Positions 6,922 through 16,569 of a stretch of 64,000 nucleotides of DNA are shown in pieces; position 1 is the stretch's first letter, and each line of letters starts with the position of its first letter. Where the stretch lies: NCBI RefSeq assembly GCF_005771435.1, contig NZ_VANI01000024.1, forward strand, positions 1-64,000. Direction: 5' to 3'. Made by a program: the position numbers and the translations under genes. Source of the stretch: Microbulbifer harenosus. GTDB lineage: Bacteria; Pseudomonadota; Gammaproteobacteria; Pseudomonadales; Cellvibrionaceae. Below the pieces are notes generated by a model. The model was not told the origin of the DNA. It worked only from the letters and a program-made list of their open reading frames with translations, and ran no database searches.

Positions 6922-8433
6922 ATGCAACCTGATCCAGAGATTTGCCACAGCGCCCGGATGGCACGCGATAAGCGGTTCGATGGGCGTTTCTACACCGCGG
7001 TAAAGACCACGGGTATTTTCTGCCGCCCTGTCTGCCCTGCGCGCCCGCCGTTGGAGCGCAATGTAGAGTATTTTGCTACGGCCGCGGAGGCCGCTGCCGC
7101 CGGCTATCGCCCTTGTCTGCGCTGTCGCCCCGATGCCGCGCCCGGAAGTCCCGCCTGGGGTCTGGTATCCACGACCGTTCAGCGCGCTCTGGGTTTGATG
7201 CGTCGCGAGCGCGAGGCCCAGTCCATCGAGGAGCTAGCGGAGCGGCTCGGTATCACCAGCCGTTATTTGCGCAAGCTTTTTGCGGATCATATCGGCCTCA
7301 GTCCGTTGCAGGTCTGGCAGACTGAGCGCGCGCTGTTTGCATTCAGTCTGTTGCGAGATACCAGTCTGTCCATTGGCGATATCGCCTTTGCTGCCGGGTT
7401 CAACAGCCTGCGCCGGTTCAATGGGGTGTTTAAAGCAATATACCAGCGTACGCCGAGCGAAGTGCGCCGGGAGCGGTCGGGTATGGCCTCTGGTTCGGTG
7501 CACCCGGAGGCGGAGCCTGTGCGGATCTATCTGAGTTATCGCCCACCGTTTGACTGGCCGGAACTGCTGGGCTTCTTTGCGGCAAGGGCTTTGCCGGGGG
7601 TGGAGCGAGTGGTCGTCGGGAATACGCCTGAGGAGGCGGTGTACCAGCGTAGCTTTCGGCTGAATGGACGGCGCGGCGTATTGCGGGTTGCCCATGAGCC
7701 GGAGAAGGACAGGCTTCGGGTTACGGTTTACGGGGAGGGGGCCGCGGCGGTTCTGTACCCTTTGCGGGAGAAGCTGCGGCGGTTGTTCGACCTGGATGCG
7801 GACAGCGAGCAAATTTGTGTGCATTTGCAGGGGGACCCCTTGCTCGGGAAAGTATTGCTGCAAAGCCCGGGGGTGCGCTTGCCAGGTGCCTGGGATCCTT
7901 TTGAGTACACTCTGAGGGCCATCCTCGGTCAACAGATCTCCGTTGCCGCAGCAACGACGATTGCAGGGCGGATCGCAAACCGCTACGGAGAAACATTCAC
8001 TGGGCCGGAAGGGGAGCCGGTGCTGCTGTTTCCTTCGGCGGAACAGTTGAGTGGTGCCGATTTCTCCGATATTGGCGTTACCCGTACCCGCGCGAAGACG
8101 TTGCAGCATTTTGTCGCCGCGACCCTGGATGGCGAAATCGACTTCGACGAACCGGATCTCGAGCGCTTTTGTGCGCAGATGACGGCTTTGCCCGGCATCG
8201 GAGACTGGACCGCCCATTACACCGCTATGCGCGGCCTTTCCATGCCGGATGCTTTCCCGGCCTCGGATCTGGGAATCCTGATTGCACTCGGCAAGGAGAA
8301 TGACGGGGACCGGAAGGCGACACCCAAGCAGGCGTTGGCGCGCGCCGAATCCTGGCGCCCTTGGCGGGCATACGCTGCACTGCTGCTCTGGCAGTCCCTG
8401 AAACTGAGTTCGTCCTCGGGAGACAAAAAATGA
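6922..8433 (+). CDS. alkA: Ada-AlkA fusion: methyl-phosphotriester sensor with 3-methyladenine glycosylase II
   Basis: A 503-residue fusion that senses and repairs alkylated DNA. Residues ~1-75 form the Ada zinc domain with four Cys (FCRPVCPAR and YRPCLRCRPD; C34, C38, C65, C68), C34 being the expected methyl acceptor. About 80-180 is an AraC-type helix-turn-helix (IEELAERLGITSRYLRKLF, IGDIAFAAGFNSLRRFNGVFK). About 195-310 is AlkA_N. The remainder is the HhH-GPD glycosylase with LPGIGDWTAHYTAMRG and the catalytic Asp in FPASDLG. This N-terminal arrangement is known from several proteobacteria and allows self-activation by methyl transfer. Its stop overlaps the ogt start (ATGA), so the pair is co-translated. 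6696-6921 upstream holds no gene. Confidence 0.92.
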   Translation: MQPDPEICHSARMARDKRFDGRFYTAVKTTGIFCRPVCPARPPLERNVEYFATAAEAAAAGYRPCLRCRPDAAPGSPAWGLVSTTVQRALGLMRREREAQSIEELAERLGITSRYLRKLFADHIGLSPLQVWQTERALFAFSLLRDTSLSIGDIAFAAGFNSLRRFNGVFKAIYQRTPSEVRRERSGMASGSVHPEAEPVRIYLSYRPPFDWPELLGFFAARALPGVERVVVGNTPEEAVYQRSFRLNGRRGVLRVAHEPEKDRLRVTVYGEGAAAVLYPLREKLRRLFDLDADSEQICVHLQGDPLLGKVLLQSPGVRLPGAWDPFEYTLRAILGQQISVAAATTIAGRIANRYGETFTGPEGEPVLLFPSAEQLSGADFSDIGVTRTRAKTLQHFVAATLDGEIDFDEPDLERFCAQMTALPGIGDWTAHYTAMRGLSMPDAFPASDLGILIALGKENDGDRKATPKQALARAESWRPWRAYAALLLWQSLKLSSSSGDKK

Positions 8434-8912
8434 TCTGTTATGAAATTTACAACAGTACCTTCGGCGAGCTCGGTATTGCCGCCAGCGATACCGGGCTTGT
8501 GGGGATCGACCTGCAGGCGGGCAAGCGCCCTCTGCCGGTGCGGGAAGGATGGCGACGGGACGCGACGCCGCTGACGGATTTGGCGGCGGCACAGCTGCAG
8601 GCGTATTTCCGCGGTGAACGGCAGGGATTCGATCTGCCGCTGTCGGCTGCCGGCACGCCATTCCAGCAGTCCGTGTGGCGGGCGCTCTGCGCCATTCCTT
8701 ACGGGGAAACCCGCAATTATCGCGAGCTGGCGGAGGCGATTGGCAACCCGAAAGCGGTGCGCGCGGTTGCGCGGGCCAATGGTGCCAACCCGCTATCTAT
8801 TGTGGTTCCCTGTCACCGTGTGATCGGTTCCGACGGCACCCTGACGGGCTATGCGGGCGGGCTGGAGATAAAGGCGCGGTTGCTGGTTTTGGAAGGGGCG
8901 TTGATCGGTTGA
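8430..8912 (+). CDS. ogt: Methylated-DNA-protein-cysteine methyltransferase
   Basis: A 160-residue suicide alkyltransferase that takes methyl groups from O6-methylguanine and O4-methylthymine. The active site VVPCHRVIGSDG is intact (C128). It is preceded by the helix-turn-helix segment TPFQQSVWRALCAIPYGETRNYRELAEAIG and the arginine finger region PKAVRAVARANGANPL. Length is as expected. ATG 8430 overlaps the upstream glycosylase stop by 4 bases, so both are expressed together as an adaptive-response unit. Confidence 0.95.
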   Translation: MICYEIYNSTFGELGIAASDTGLVGIDLQAGKRPLPVREGWRRDATPLTDLAAAQLQAYFRGERQGFDLPLSAAGTPFQQSVWRALCAIPYGETRNYRELAEAIGNPKAVRAVARANGANPLSIVVPCHRVIGSDGTLTGYAGGLEIKARLLVLEGALIG

Positions 8913-9014
8913 TGTGTCCACTCGGTCAGCCCTCGCAAGGGTGGCAATCGGGGGCCTTGGGCGGGATAATGCCGGGCTGATTTTTACTGCCGCCACACGA
9001 TGACCGGAGGCCAA

Positions 9015-9563
9015 ATGCTGTACCGATTGGGTGATAAACAGCCACAGCTTGAAGGCGAGGGCCATTTCATTGCCCCTGGTGCCCGGGTAATCGGCCATGT
9101 ACTGCTGAAGTCCCACAGTTCGGTGTGGTTCAACGCGGTGATCCGCGGCGATAACGACCTGATCACCATCGGTGAGCGGGCCAATATCCAGGATGGCTCG
9201 GTGCTGCATACGGACCCGGGGATGCCTCTGGTAGTTGGCACCGGGGTGACTGTGGGGCATAAGGTGACGCTGCACGGTTGCCAGATTGGCGAGTACTCCC
9301 TGGTTGGGATGAACTCCGTGGTGTTGAATGGGGCCAGAATTGGCCGCTGCTGCATCATTGGTGCCAATGCGCTGGTGAAGGAGAATGCGGAGATTCCGGA
9401 TTTTTCGCTGGTGCTGGGTAGCCCGGGCAAGGTGGTGAAGACGTTGGATGAGTCGACGTTTGAGTTGCTGAAGGCGAGCAGTGAGATTTATGTGGCGAAT
9501 GGGGCACGGTTTGCGGATGAGCTGGTGCCTATCGCTGTGAACGGTAATGTGAGCGATGGCTGA
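9015..9563 (+). CDS. Gamma-carbonic-anhydrase-like (YrdA/PaaY) hexapeptide protein
   Basis: A 182-residue left-handed beta-helix protein. The hexapeptide repeats are regular ([58 protein letters not shown]). Three candidate metal histidines are present in SVLHTD and GHKVTLHG. Relatives are trimeric and bind zinc or iron; many show weak or no carbonic anhydrase activity, so the reaction is uncertain. ATG 9015 is preceded by GGAGG (9006-9010) and is preferred over ATG 9000. It overlaps the DUF1289 gene by 8 bp. Confidence 0.88.
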   Translation: MLYRLGDKQPQLEGEGHFIAPGARVIGHVLLKSHSSVWFNAVIRGDNDLITIGERANIQDGSVLHTDPGMPLVVGTGVTVGHKVTLHGCQIGEYSLVGMNSVVLNGARIGRCCIIGANALVKENAEIPDFSLVLGSPGKVVKTLDESTFELLKASSEIYVANGARFADELVPIAVNGNVSDG

Positions 9564-9798
9564 GAGCGATTGGAGTCGTCTGAAAGACAAAGAGCCGGAG
9601 CCGGCGTTTGAATTTCCGGTGAAGTCGCCCTGTGTGTCGGTTTGTGCGTTGAATCGCGAGGATATCTGCGAGGGGTGCTTTCGCTCCGGGACTGAGATCA
9701 GTCAGTGGGGGCGGATGTCTAACGCTGAGAAAAAGCAGGTATTGGGTAGGTGCCATGAGCGGGCGGTTCAGATGCGCCGGGTTTGGTGGTCTGACTGA
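9556..9798 (+). CDS. DUF1289 small cysteine-rich protein
   Basis: An 80-residue protein with the DUF1289 signature [26 protein letters not shown], i.e. C-x3-C ... C-x2-C. This probably binds a metal or iron-sulfur centre. It ends with a basic, tryptophan-containing tail. Function is unknown. It starts inside the end of the gamma-carbonic-anhydrase-like gene, so it is translationally coupled to it; that coupling is commonly seen in gammaproteobacteria. Confidence 0.85.
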   Translation: MAESDWSRLKDKEPEPAFEFPVKSPCVSVCALNREDICEGCFRSGTEISQWGRMSNAEKKQVLGRCHERAVQMRRVWWSD

Positions 9799-9845
9799 AG
9801 TCCTTTTAGTGAATTTGGGCTGGGGTTTTGGTTTCGTGTTGTGGC

Positions 9846-9956
9846 GGCGGAGCACCGGGTGGGAGTTTTCAGGACCGCTGTGAACCCATCCCTGGGCGCT
9901 GCGGCGCAAACATCCTGTTTGCGACGCTCCTGAAAACCCCCACCCGGTGCTCCGCC
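9846..9956. repeat. Giant intergenic hairpin repeat, copy 1
   Basis: Arms 9846-9874 and 9928-9956 match at 28 of 29 positions and enclose a 53-nt loop. Read on the minus strand, the loop contains CAGGATG and then AGGGATGGGTTCACAGCG, the motifs shared with the other copies. No T-run follows, so it is not a canonical terminator. With copy 2 it accounts for most of the 427-bp gap between DUF1289 and dnaE. Confidence 0.85.
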
Positions 9957-10056
9957 TTCGCGTCACGCCGTTGTCTCCGTCAGCAATTTTGAGTGCCGCG
10001 CCCTTTTAGGTTTGGGTGAGCGCTTACGAAGTAATTAATTTTCAGAATTGCACTAA

Positions 10057-10167
10057 GCACCGAGGGGCGGTAAGCCCTTTCGGGACCTTCGCCGACAGGG
10101 ATGTCGGCGCAGAGCTACATGGATGTATTCACCGCGTGTCCCGGAAGGGCTTACCGCCCCTCGGTGC
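10057..10167. repeat. Giant intergenic hairpin repeat, copy 2
   Basis: Arms 10057-10085 and 10139-10167 match at 28 of 29 positions, with a loop of 53 nt, exactly as long as in copy 1 but in the opposite orientation. The loop has CAGGGATGTC and CATGGATGTATTCACCGCG. It ends 57 bp before the dnaE start. An in-frame extension of dnaE through this repeat is spurious. Confidence 0.87.
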
Positions 10168-10224
10168 GTTCCCGGAAAAGAGCTCACAACCAGAGACCTC
10201 CGGGGCCAATCAAATAGAAAAAAT

Positions 10225-13200
10225 ATGACCCAACCCTTCGTACATTTAAGAATCCACTCCGAATTTTCCCTGATCGACGGCCTGGTGCGCATCAAGCCGC
10301 TGGTCGGCCGTCTGGCGGAGCTGGAAATGCCCGCGGCGGCGATCACGGATCAGACCAACTTCTATGCGCAGGTAAAATTTTACAAAGCCTGTCTCGGTGC
10401 CGGCATTAAGCCAATCACCGGTGCAGATTTCTGGTTGAAAGAAGGTGGGGAAGAGCAGCCGACGCTGCTGACGCTGTACGCGCTGAATACCACCGGTTAC
10501 CGCAACATCACTGAGCTGATCTCCCGCGCCTGGATGGAGGGGCAGTACCACGGGCATGCGTACATCCAGCGCGAGTGGGTGAAGGAGTACGCGGAAGGGG
10601 TGTTGATGCTTTCCGGTGCCAAGTACGGCGATGTGGGCCGGGCGCTGATTGCCGGGCGTAATGCGCAGGCGGAGGCGCTGGCGAGTGAGTGGGCGAATAT
10701 TTTTCCGGGGCGCTATTACCTGGAGCTGCAGCGCACCGGGCGTCCGGGCGATGAAGAATACTTGCACGCAGCGGTGAGGCTCGCGGGGCAGCTCAATCTG
10801 CCGGTGGTGGCGACCAATGATGTGCGCTTCCTGGAAGACAGCGAATTCGAGGCCCACGAGGTGCGGGTGTGTATCCGCGAGGGGCGTACGCTGGATGATC
10901 CCCGCCGCGAGCGGCGCTATTCCTCCGAGCAGTATCTGCGTTCGCCGGAAGAAATGTGCGAGCTGTTCAAGGATCTGCCGGAAGCGCTGGAAAATACCGT
11001 GGAAATTGCGCGCCGCTGTTCTGCGCCGATCCAGCTGGGCAAATACTTCCTGCCACAGTTCCCGATTCCCGAGGGCATGACCGAAAACGAATTTTTCGAA
11101 AAAGTCTCCTTCGACGGTCTCTACGAGCGCCTGGAAACGATTCTCGACAAGTCCGCGCCGGACTATGAAGCGCGCAAGAAAGTCTACGAAGACCGCCTGC
11201 GCTTTGAGCTGGATATCGTGATCCAGATGGGGTTCCCGGGCTACTTCCTGATCGTGATGGACTTTATCCAGTGGGCCAAGGATCACAATATTCCGGTGGG
11301 CCCGGGGCGGGGTTCCGGTGCGGGCTCGCTGATTGCGTATTCGCAGAAAATTACGGATCTCGACCCGCTGCAGTACGACCTGCTGTTCGAACGTTTCCTG
11401 AACCCGGAGCGGGTTTCCATGCCCGACTTCGACGTCGACTTCTGTATGGAGAAGCGCGACCGGGTGATCAACTATGTGGCGGAGAACTACGGTCGCAACG
11501 CGGTAAGCCAGATCATCACTTTCGGTACCATGGCCGCGAAGGCGGTGGTGCGGGACGTGGCGCGGGTGCAGGGAAAGTCTTACGGCCTCGCCGACAAGCT
11601 CTCGAAAATGATTCCCGCCGACGTGGGTATGACCCTGCAGAAGGCGTTCGAGCAGGAAGAGGTGCTGCGCGAATTCCTGGAGAACGACGAAGAGGGTCAG
11701 GAAATCTGGGAGATGGCGCTGCAGCTCGAGGGCGTGGCGCGTAACGTCGGCAAGCACGCCGGTGGTGTGGTGATTGCCCCCACCAAACTCACAGATTTTG
11801 CACCGCTCTACTGTGACGAGACCGGTGCCGGCCTGGTAACCCAGTTCGACAAGAACGACGTGGAAGACGCGGGCCTGGTGAAGTTCGACTTCCTCGGTCT
11901 GCGCACACTGACCATCATCGACTGGGCCAAGGTGATGGTGGACGAGCAGCGCGCGAGCGAAGGCAAGGAGCCGCTGGTCATCGAAGCGCTGCCGCTGGAC
12001 GACGAAGAAACGTTCAAACTGATCAAACGCGCCGAGACTACTGCGGTATTCCAGTTGGAATCCCGCGGTATGAAGGACCTGATCAAGCGCCTGCAGCCGG
12101 ACAACCTCGAGGATATGATCGCGCTGGTGGCGCTGTTCCGCCCGGGCCCGCTGCAGTCGGGCATGGTGGACGACTTCATCAACCGCAAGCACGGCCGCGC
12201 GCAGGTGGCCTACCCGGATGCCAAATACCAGCACGAGAAACTGAAACCGATTCTCGAGCCCACCTACGGCGTGATCGTTTACCAGGAACAGGTAATGCAG
12301 ATCGCGCAGGAGCTCGCGGGCTATACCCTTGGCGGCGCGGACATGCTGCGCCGGGCCATGGGTAAGAAAAAACCCGAGGAGATGGCGAAGCAGCGCAGCA
12401 CGTTCGCGGATGGTGCCAAGTCCCAGGGCGTAGACCCTGATCTGGCGATGAAGATCTTCGACCTGGTGGAAAAGTTCGCCGGCTACGGCTTCAACAAATC
12501 CCACTCCGCGGCCTACGCGCTGGTGTCTTACCAGACCGCCTGGTTGAAGGCGCACTATCCGGCTCAGTTCATGGCCGCCACTATGTCGTCGGATATGGAC
12601 AAGACCGACAAGGTGGTGACGTTCATCGAAGAATGCCGGTCGATGAAGCTCGACCTGGTGCCACCGGATGTGAACCTGGGCAATTACCAGTTCTCCGTGC
12701 CCGTCTCCGAGAATGGCAAAAACCGGATCATCTACGGTCTCGGTGCCATCAAGGGGCTGGGGGAAGGCCCGATCGACAATATCATCAGCGAGCGGCAGAA
12801 AAACGGCCCGTTCAAGGACCTGTTCGACTTCTGCTCGCGCATCGATCCTCGCAAGGTCAACAAGCGCGCGTTGGAAGCGCTGGTGCGCTCCGGAGCGCTG
12901 GACAGCATAGGGCCGGATACCGGCGGTGCCGATGGCCTGGATTACTCCCGCGCGGTATTGTTCGCCGCTCTGGACGAAGCGGTGAAATCCGCGGAGCAGC
13001 AGAGCAAGAACGACAGCGCGGGCATGATGGACCTGTTCGGTGAGGTGGTGCGCACCGCATCGGAAGGCGATGTGTACCAGGACTTCCGCAATGCGCGGCC
13101 GTGGAGTATCCGCGAGCGTCTTGAGGGCGAGAAGAATACTCTTGGTCTGTACCTCACCGGCCACCCCATCGACGAATATGAGGAAGAGCTCAAGCATCTG

Positions 13201-13755
13201 GTGCAGGCGCGTATTGCCGACCTCAAACCTGGCCGCGAGAACCAGAAGGTGGCCGGCCTGGTGGTGGGTATGCGGGTGATGAAAACCAAGCGCGGCGATT
13301 CCATGGCGATTGTTACCCTGGACGACCGCAGCGCGCGCATCGAGGCGGCGGTGTTCAGTGAGGCGTTCGGCCAGCACCGGGAAAAGCTGGTGAAGGATTC
13401 GCTGCTGGTACTGGAAGGCTCGATATCCCACGACGATTACAGCGGCGGCCTCAAGATGAGCGTTAACAGTGTGTCTACGCTGGACGATCTGCGCAGTGGC
13501 AGTGTGATCGGCGTGACCCTGAAGCTCGATAGTGCCCAGGCGCTGCCGAAAATGGGGCAGCGCCTGGGTGCCTGTCTGCGGCCCTATGTGGGCGGCAGCT
13601 GCCCGATTCTGGTGGAGGTGGAGCGCAGCGACGCGCGCGGTACCTTCCGCCTGGCAGACGAGTGGAAGGTGGAGCCGAACGACCAGCTGATCCAGTCCCT
13701 GCGGGAGGTGATCGGCCGCGAGCGGGTCAAGCTCAACTACACTCAGCGGCAATAG
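10225..13755 (+). CDS. dnaE: DNA polymerase III alpha subunit
   Basis: The replicative polymerase, 1176 residues, full length. In order: PHP domain ([19 protein letters not shown].., [13 protein letters not shown]), palm with the catalytic aspartates in [17 protein letters not shown] (~residues 398-413), fingers including [25 protein letters not shown], a helix-hairpin-helix region, and a C-terminal OB fold ([32 protein letters not shown]) with clamp/tau-binding tail. ATG 10225 gives the family start MTQPFVHLR; longer in-frame starts run through a hairpin repeat and are rejected. rnhB, often just upstream in gammaproteobacteria, is not here. accA follows after a 402-bp gap occupied by another hairpin repeat. 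Confidence 0.97.
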   Translation: MTQPFVHLRIHSEFSLIDGLVRIKPLVGRLAELEMPAAAITDQTNFYAQVKFYKACLGAGIKPITGADFWLKEGGEEQPTLLTLYALNTTGYRNITELISRAWMEGQYHGHAYIQREWVKEYAEGVLMLSGAKYGDVGRALIAGRNAQAEALASEWANIFPGRYYLELQRTGRPGDEEYLHAAVRLAGQLNLPVVATNDVRFLEDSEFEAHEVRVCIREGRTLDDPRRERRYSSEQYLRSPEEMCELFKDLPEALENTVEIARRCSAPIQLGKYFLPQFPIPEGMTENEFFEKVSFDGLYERLETILDKSAPDYEARKKVYEDRLRFELDIVIQMGFPGYFLIVMDFIQWAKDHNIPVGPGRGSGAGSLIAYSQKITDLDPLQYDLLFERFLNPERVSMPDFDVDFCMEKRDRVINYVAENYGRNAVSQIITFGTMAAKAVVRDVARVQGKSYGLADKLSKMIPADVGMTLQKAFEQEEVLREFLENDEEGQEIWEMALQLEGVARNVGKHAGGVVIAPTKLTDFAPLYCDETGAGLVTQFDKNDVEDAGLVKFDFLGLRTLTIIDWAKVMVDEQRASEGKEPLVIEALPLDDEETFKLIKRAETTAVFQLESRGMKDLIKRLQPDNLEDMIALVALFRPGPLQSGMVDDFINRKHGRAQVAYPDAKYQHEKLKPILEPTYGVIVYQEQVMQIAQELAGYTLGGADMLRRAMGKKKPEEMAKQRSTFADGAKSQGVDPDLAMKIFDLVEKFAGYGFNKSHSAAYALVSYQTAWLKAHYPAQFMAATMSSDMDKTDKVVTFIEECRSMKLDLVPPDVNLGNYQFSVPVSENGKNRIIYGLGAIKGLGEGPIDNIISERQKNGPFKDLFDFCSRIDPRKVNKRALEALVRSGALDSIGPDTGGADGLDYSRAVLFAALDEAVKSAEQQSKNDSAGMMDLFGEVVRTASEGDVYQDFRNARPWSIRERLEGEKNTLGLYLTGHPIDEYEEELKHLVQARIADLKPGRENQKVAGLVVGMRVMKTKRGDSMAIVTLDDRSARIEAAVFSEAFGQHREKLVKDSLLVLEGSISHDDYSGGLKMSVNSVSTLDDLRSGSVIGVTLKLDSAQALPKMGQRLGACLRPYVGGSCPILVEVERSDARGTFRLADEWKVEPNDQLIQSLREVIGRERVKLNYTQRQ

Positions 13756-13783
13756 GTCTGTGCCTCTCAGAAGGCACTGGTGC

Positions 13784-13973
13784 GGTGTGGTGCCGGTGCG
13801 AGTATTCCGAATCGCTGTGAATCCCCGCAAGCGGGCCCGGCCACCAATCACAGATTGGCGTCGTTAGGCTGCCCGCGAAGCGCTGCTTCGCATGCGTTTG
13901 CCTAACCCATGTACGCTCCGGCGCCGCCATCCATGGCGACGACGGTTCGGAATACTCGCCCCGCCACCACACC
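13784..13973. repeat. Giant intergenic hairpin repeat, copy 3, with nested palindrome
   Basis: Arms 13784-13814 and 13943-13973 match at 28 of 31 positions. The loop is 128 nt instead of ~53: it carries an extra nested inverted repeat at 13863-13906 (GTTAGGC...GCCTAAC). On the minus strand the loop still shows CCATGGATGG and, at its end, GGGATTCACAGCG. It fills about half of the 402-bp dnaE-accA gap; the rest (13974-14157) has no gene and presumably holds the accA promoter. Confidence 0.8.
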
Positions 13974-14157
13974 TTCAATTCATGGTCCAGTGATACTTGG
14001 ATAGTGGTAAGTGACCCGTGCACTCGACTGAGTGGTTCTATCCCGGTAAGCTAGCCGCCATTTTCAGTAGACGAGGTCTGTTTGCGACTGATCGGGGTGA
14101 TTTAGTCGCATTTTCCAACATTTGGCAGGCCCACAGAATTATCAAGGCGCGAAATAA

Positions 14158-15114
14158 ATGAAGTTCAGTTTTCTCGAGTTTGAACAGCCGATTGCGGAAC
14201 TGGAAAGCAAGATCAAGGAACTTCAGCATGTGGGCGACGACAACGAGCTCAATATTGCTGAGGAGATCACCCGCCTGCGGGAGAAGAGCGAGAAGCTCAC
14301 TGAATCCATCTATTCCGACCTGTCTCCCTGGCAGGTTGTGCAGGTGGCGCGGCACCCGCAGCGGCCCTATGCCAAGGACTATATCGAGCGCATTTTCACC
14401 GATTGGGACGAGCTGCATGGCGATCGTCACTTTGGCGACGACAAGGCCATCATCGCCGGTATCGGCCGTCTCGAAGGCCGCCCGGTGGCGGTGATCGGTG
14501 AAGAGAAGGGCCGTACCGTCAACGAGAAGGTGAAGCGCAATTTCGGTATGCCGAAGCCGGAGGGCTACCGCAAGGCCCAGCGCATCATGGAGATGGCCGA
14601 GCGCTTCAAGATGCCGGTGCTGACCCTGATCGACACCCCCGGGGCCTATCCTGGCATCGACAGCGAAGAGCGCGGCATTTCCGAGGCGATTGCCAAAAAC
14701 CTGGCGGTGATGTCGCGCCTGCGCACGCCGATCATCTGTACCGTGATTGGTGAAGGTTCTTCCGGTGGCGCGCTGGCGATTGGTGTGGGCGACCAGCTGA
14801 ACATGCTGCAGTACTCCACCTATTTTGTGATTTCCCCGGAAGGTTGCGCCAATATCATCTGGAAAACTGTGGAGAAGGCGCCGCTGGCGGCCGAGGCCAT
14901 GGGGGTGACTTCCGGTGTGCTGGAAGAGCTGGGTATCGTCGACGAGACGATTACAGAACCCCTCGGCGGCGCGCACCGCGATCCGGACCTGATGGCGGCA
15001 CGCCTGCGGGATCGCCTGTCTGAGCAGTTGGACAAACTGACGGCGGTGCCGATCGACGAACTGCTGGAAAAGCGCTATCAGCGCCTGATGAGCTACGGAA
15101 ACGTCACTGGCTGA
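14158..15114 (+). CDS. accA: Acetyl-CoA carboxylase carboxyltransferase alpha subunit
   Basis: A 318-residue subunit of the carboxyltransferase that makes malonyl-CoA for fatty acid synthesis. The family start [19 protein letters not shown] is followed by the crotonase-like fold with [19 protein letters not shown] and [16 protein letters not shown], the oxyanion and CoA-binding loops, and [11 protein letters not shown]. Length is normal. Position after dnaE is the conserved gammaproteobacterial order. A strong terminator follows at 15155-15190. Confidence 0.97.
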   Translation: MKFSFLEFEQPIAELESKIKELQHVGDDNELNIAEEITRLREKSEKLTESIYSDLSPWQVVQVARHPQRPYAKDYIERIFTDWDELHGDRHFGDDKAIIAGIGRLEGRPVAVIGEEKGRTVNEKVKRNFGMPKPEGYRKAQRIMEMAERFKMPVLTLIDTPGAYPGIDSEERGISEAIAKNLAVMSRLRTPIICTVIGEGSSGGALAIGVGDQLNMLQYSTYFVISPEGCANIIWKTVEKAPLAAEAMGVTSGVLEELGIVDETITEPLGGAHRDPDLMAARLRDRLSEQLDKLTAVPIDELLEKRYQRLMSYGNVTG

Positions 15115-15154
15115 GTGTAAAAGTCAGAGAGTCTCGGCGGCGTCCGCCGCCTGC

Positions 15155-15190
15155 AAACGACAACGGCAACTTCGGTTGCCGTTGTCGTTT
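15155..15190. terminator. Bidirectional terminator between accA and the nuclease gene
   Basis: A perfect stem: AAACGACAACGGCAAC, loop TTCG, then the complement ending GTCGTTT. The UUCG tetraloop and flanking A/T bases suit termination of the convergent accA and beta-CASP nuclease transcripts. Confidence 0.75.
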
Positions 15191-15207
15191 ATAGTGCCAT
15201 CGCTCCG

Positions 15208-16569
15208 TTACAGTCGATAGATACTGTGGTATTGCGCCACCTCTACCCCGAATGGCGTGTGGTCCTGCAGGTAAAGCCGCAGGCAGTCGGCTGCGTCTGG
15301 TTCACCGTGCACCAGCATGATCGGGGTGCCGGCTTTCAGCTTTGAGCTGCGCAGCCAATCACCGAGCTCCACATAATCAGCGTGGGCCGAAAGCCCCTCG
15401 AGCACTTCAATCTGCGCCTTGCAGGGCACATATTCCCCGTGGATTTTTACGCTGCTCGAACCCGCCAGCATGCGCGCGCCGCGGGTGCCACCCGCCTGAT
15501 AGCCGGTAAACAAAACTGTGGCGCGGTGGTCCGGCAACAGGCGTTTCATGTGATGCAAAACACGACCGCCGGTTGCCATGCCGCTGCCAGCAATGATGAT
15601 GTGCGGGAAGTGGATATTCTCCAGCGCTTTCGATTGATCGACACTGCGAGTGTACTGGATACCCCGGCACATGAAGGTGCAGTTCTCTGCGCTGAGACGG
15701 TGTTGTTCGGGGTAACGGGAGTAGATTTCGGATGCGTCGATCGCCATTGGGCTGTCGAGGATGACGGGCAGCTTGGGAATCCTGTTCTCGCGCATTAAGG
15801 AGAGCAGCAGAAACTGCAATGTTTGCGCGCGGCCGACCGCAAAGCTCGGAATCAGTAGAACGCCGCCGCGCGCTACCACCCGATTCACGATCTCCGCCAG
15901 CTGTGCCTTGTGATCGATCTGTGGATGGCGACGGTCTCCATAAGTGGATTCCATCAGCAGTAGGTCGAGCTCCGGCAGTGGTCTCGGTGGGTGCATGATG
16001 AGGTCGTCTGCGCGGCCCACATCACCGGAAAACCCTACGCGCTTGCCTTCCGCGTGCAGTATGGCGCTGCCGGCGCCGAGAATATGTCCCACGGGCTGGA
16101 AGTACAGTTTCGCACTGCCTATAGGAAAGGTTTGGTCAAAGCCCACCGGCTGAAACAGCTCCAGGCAGCGTTCGGCGGTGTCGCCATTGTAGAGCGGTTC
16201 CGGGTGGCTGTGTTTTCCGAGCCGGTGACGTCGGTAGTACTGCGCATCTTCTTCCTGGATGCGCCCGGCATCCGGCAGCAGGATTGAGCACAGATCCATG
16301 GTGGCGTGATGACAGTATACGGGCCCTCGGTAGCCCAACTCGTACAGGCGGGGAATATATCCCGAGTGATCCAGGTGGGCGTGGGTGAGCACAATGCCGG
16401 CGAGGCGGTGATAGTCGAACATCGGGGCTTCCCAGTTGCGCTCGCGCAACCACTTGTACCCCTGGAACAGACCGCAATCCACGAGAAACTCTGTTTTTCC
16501 CTGGTCCACGCTGACAAGAAACTTTGAACCGGTGACGGTTCCGGTGCCGCCGAGAAACGTGATATTCAC
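15208..16569 (-). CDS. Beta-CASP metallo-beta-lactamase-fold nuclease (CPSF73/YSH1-like)
   Basis: A 453-residue predicted RNA nuclease. The MBL half has GGTGTVTGSKFLV and the zinc motif LTHAHLDHSGYIP (H63, H65, D67, H68), with QPVGHILGAGSAIL and FSGDVGR downstream. The beta-CASP domain (~245-370) includes LLIPSFAVGRAQTLQFLL and the ATGGRVLHHMKRLLP region. The C-terminal RMMBL motif reads LEGLSAHADYVEL, then MLVHGEP. It starts with GTG, which overlaps the stop of the upstream phosphorylase gene (GTGA). This pairing suggests RNA breakdown coupled to nucleotide salvage, which is inference. Confidence 0.92.
   Translation of the reverse strand: MNITFLGGTGTVTGSKFLVSVDQGKTEFLVDCGLFQGYKWLRERNWEAPMFDYHRLAGIVLTHAHLDHSGYIPRLYELGYRGPVYCHHATMDLCSILLPDAGRIQEEDAQYYRRHRLGKHSHPEPLYNGDTAERCLELFQPVGFDQTFPIGSAKLYFQPVGHILGAGSAILHAEGKRVGFSGDVGRADDLIMHPPRPLPELDLLLMESTYGDRRHPQIDHKAQLAEIVNRVVARGGVLLIPSFAVGRAQTLQFLLLSLMRENRIPKLPVILDSPMAIDASEIYSRYPEQHRLSAENCTFMCRGIQYTRSVDQSKALENIHFPHIIIAGSGMATGGRVLHHMKRLLPDHRATVLFTGYQAGGTRGARMLAGSSSVKIHGEYVPCKAQIEVLEGLSAHADYVELGDWLRSSKLKAGTPIMLVHGEPDAADCLRLYLQDHTPFGVEVAQYHSIYRL

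Noticed and set aside
10123..10224. In-frame N-terminal extension of dnaE
   Set aside because: It runs through hairpin repeat copy 2 and has no homology to DnaE; ATG 10225 gives the family N-terminus.
10246..13851. 1201-codon open frame on the strand opposite dnaE
   Set aside because: Antisense frames without stops are expected opposite GC-rich genes. The translation is His/Arg/Leu/Gln-rich with no domain, and dnaE itself is fully conserved.
13863..13906. GTTAGGC...GCCTAAC as an integron attC site
   Set aside because: attC has RYYYAAC at the left and GTTRRRY at the right; here the order is reversed, and no cassette or integrase is nearby.
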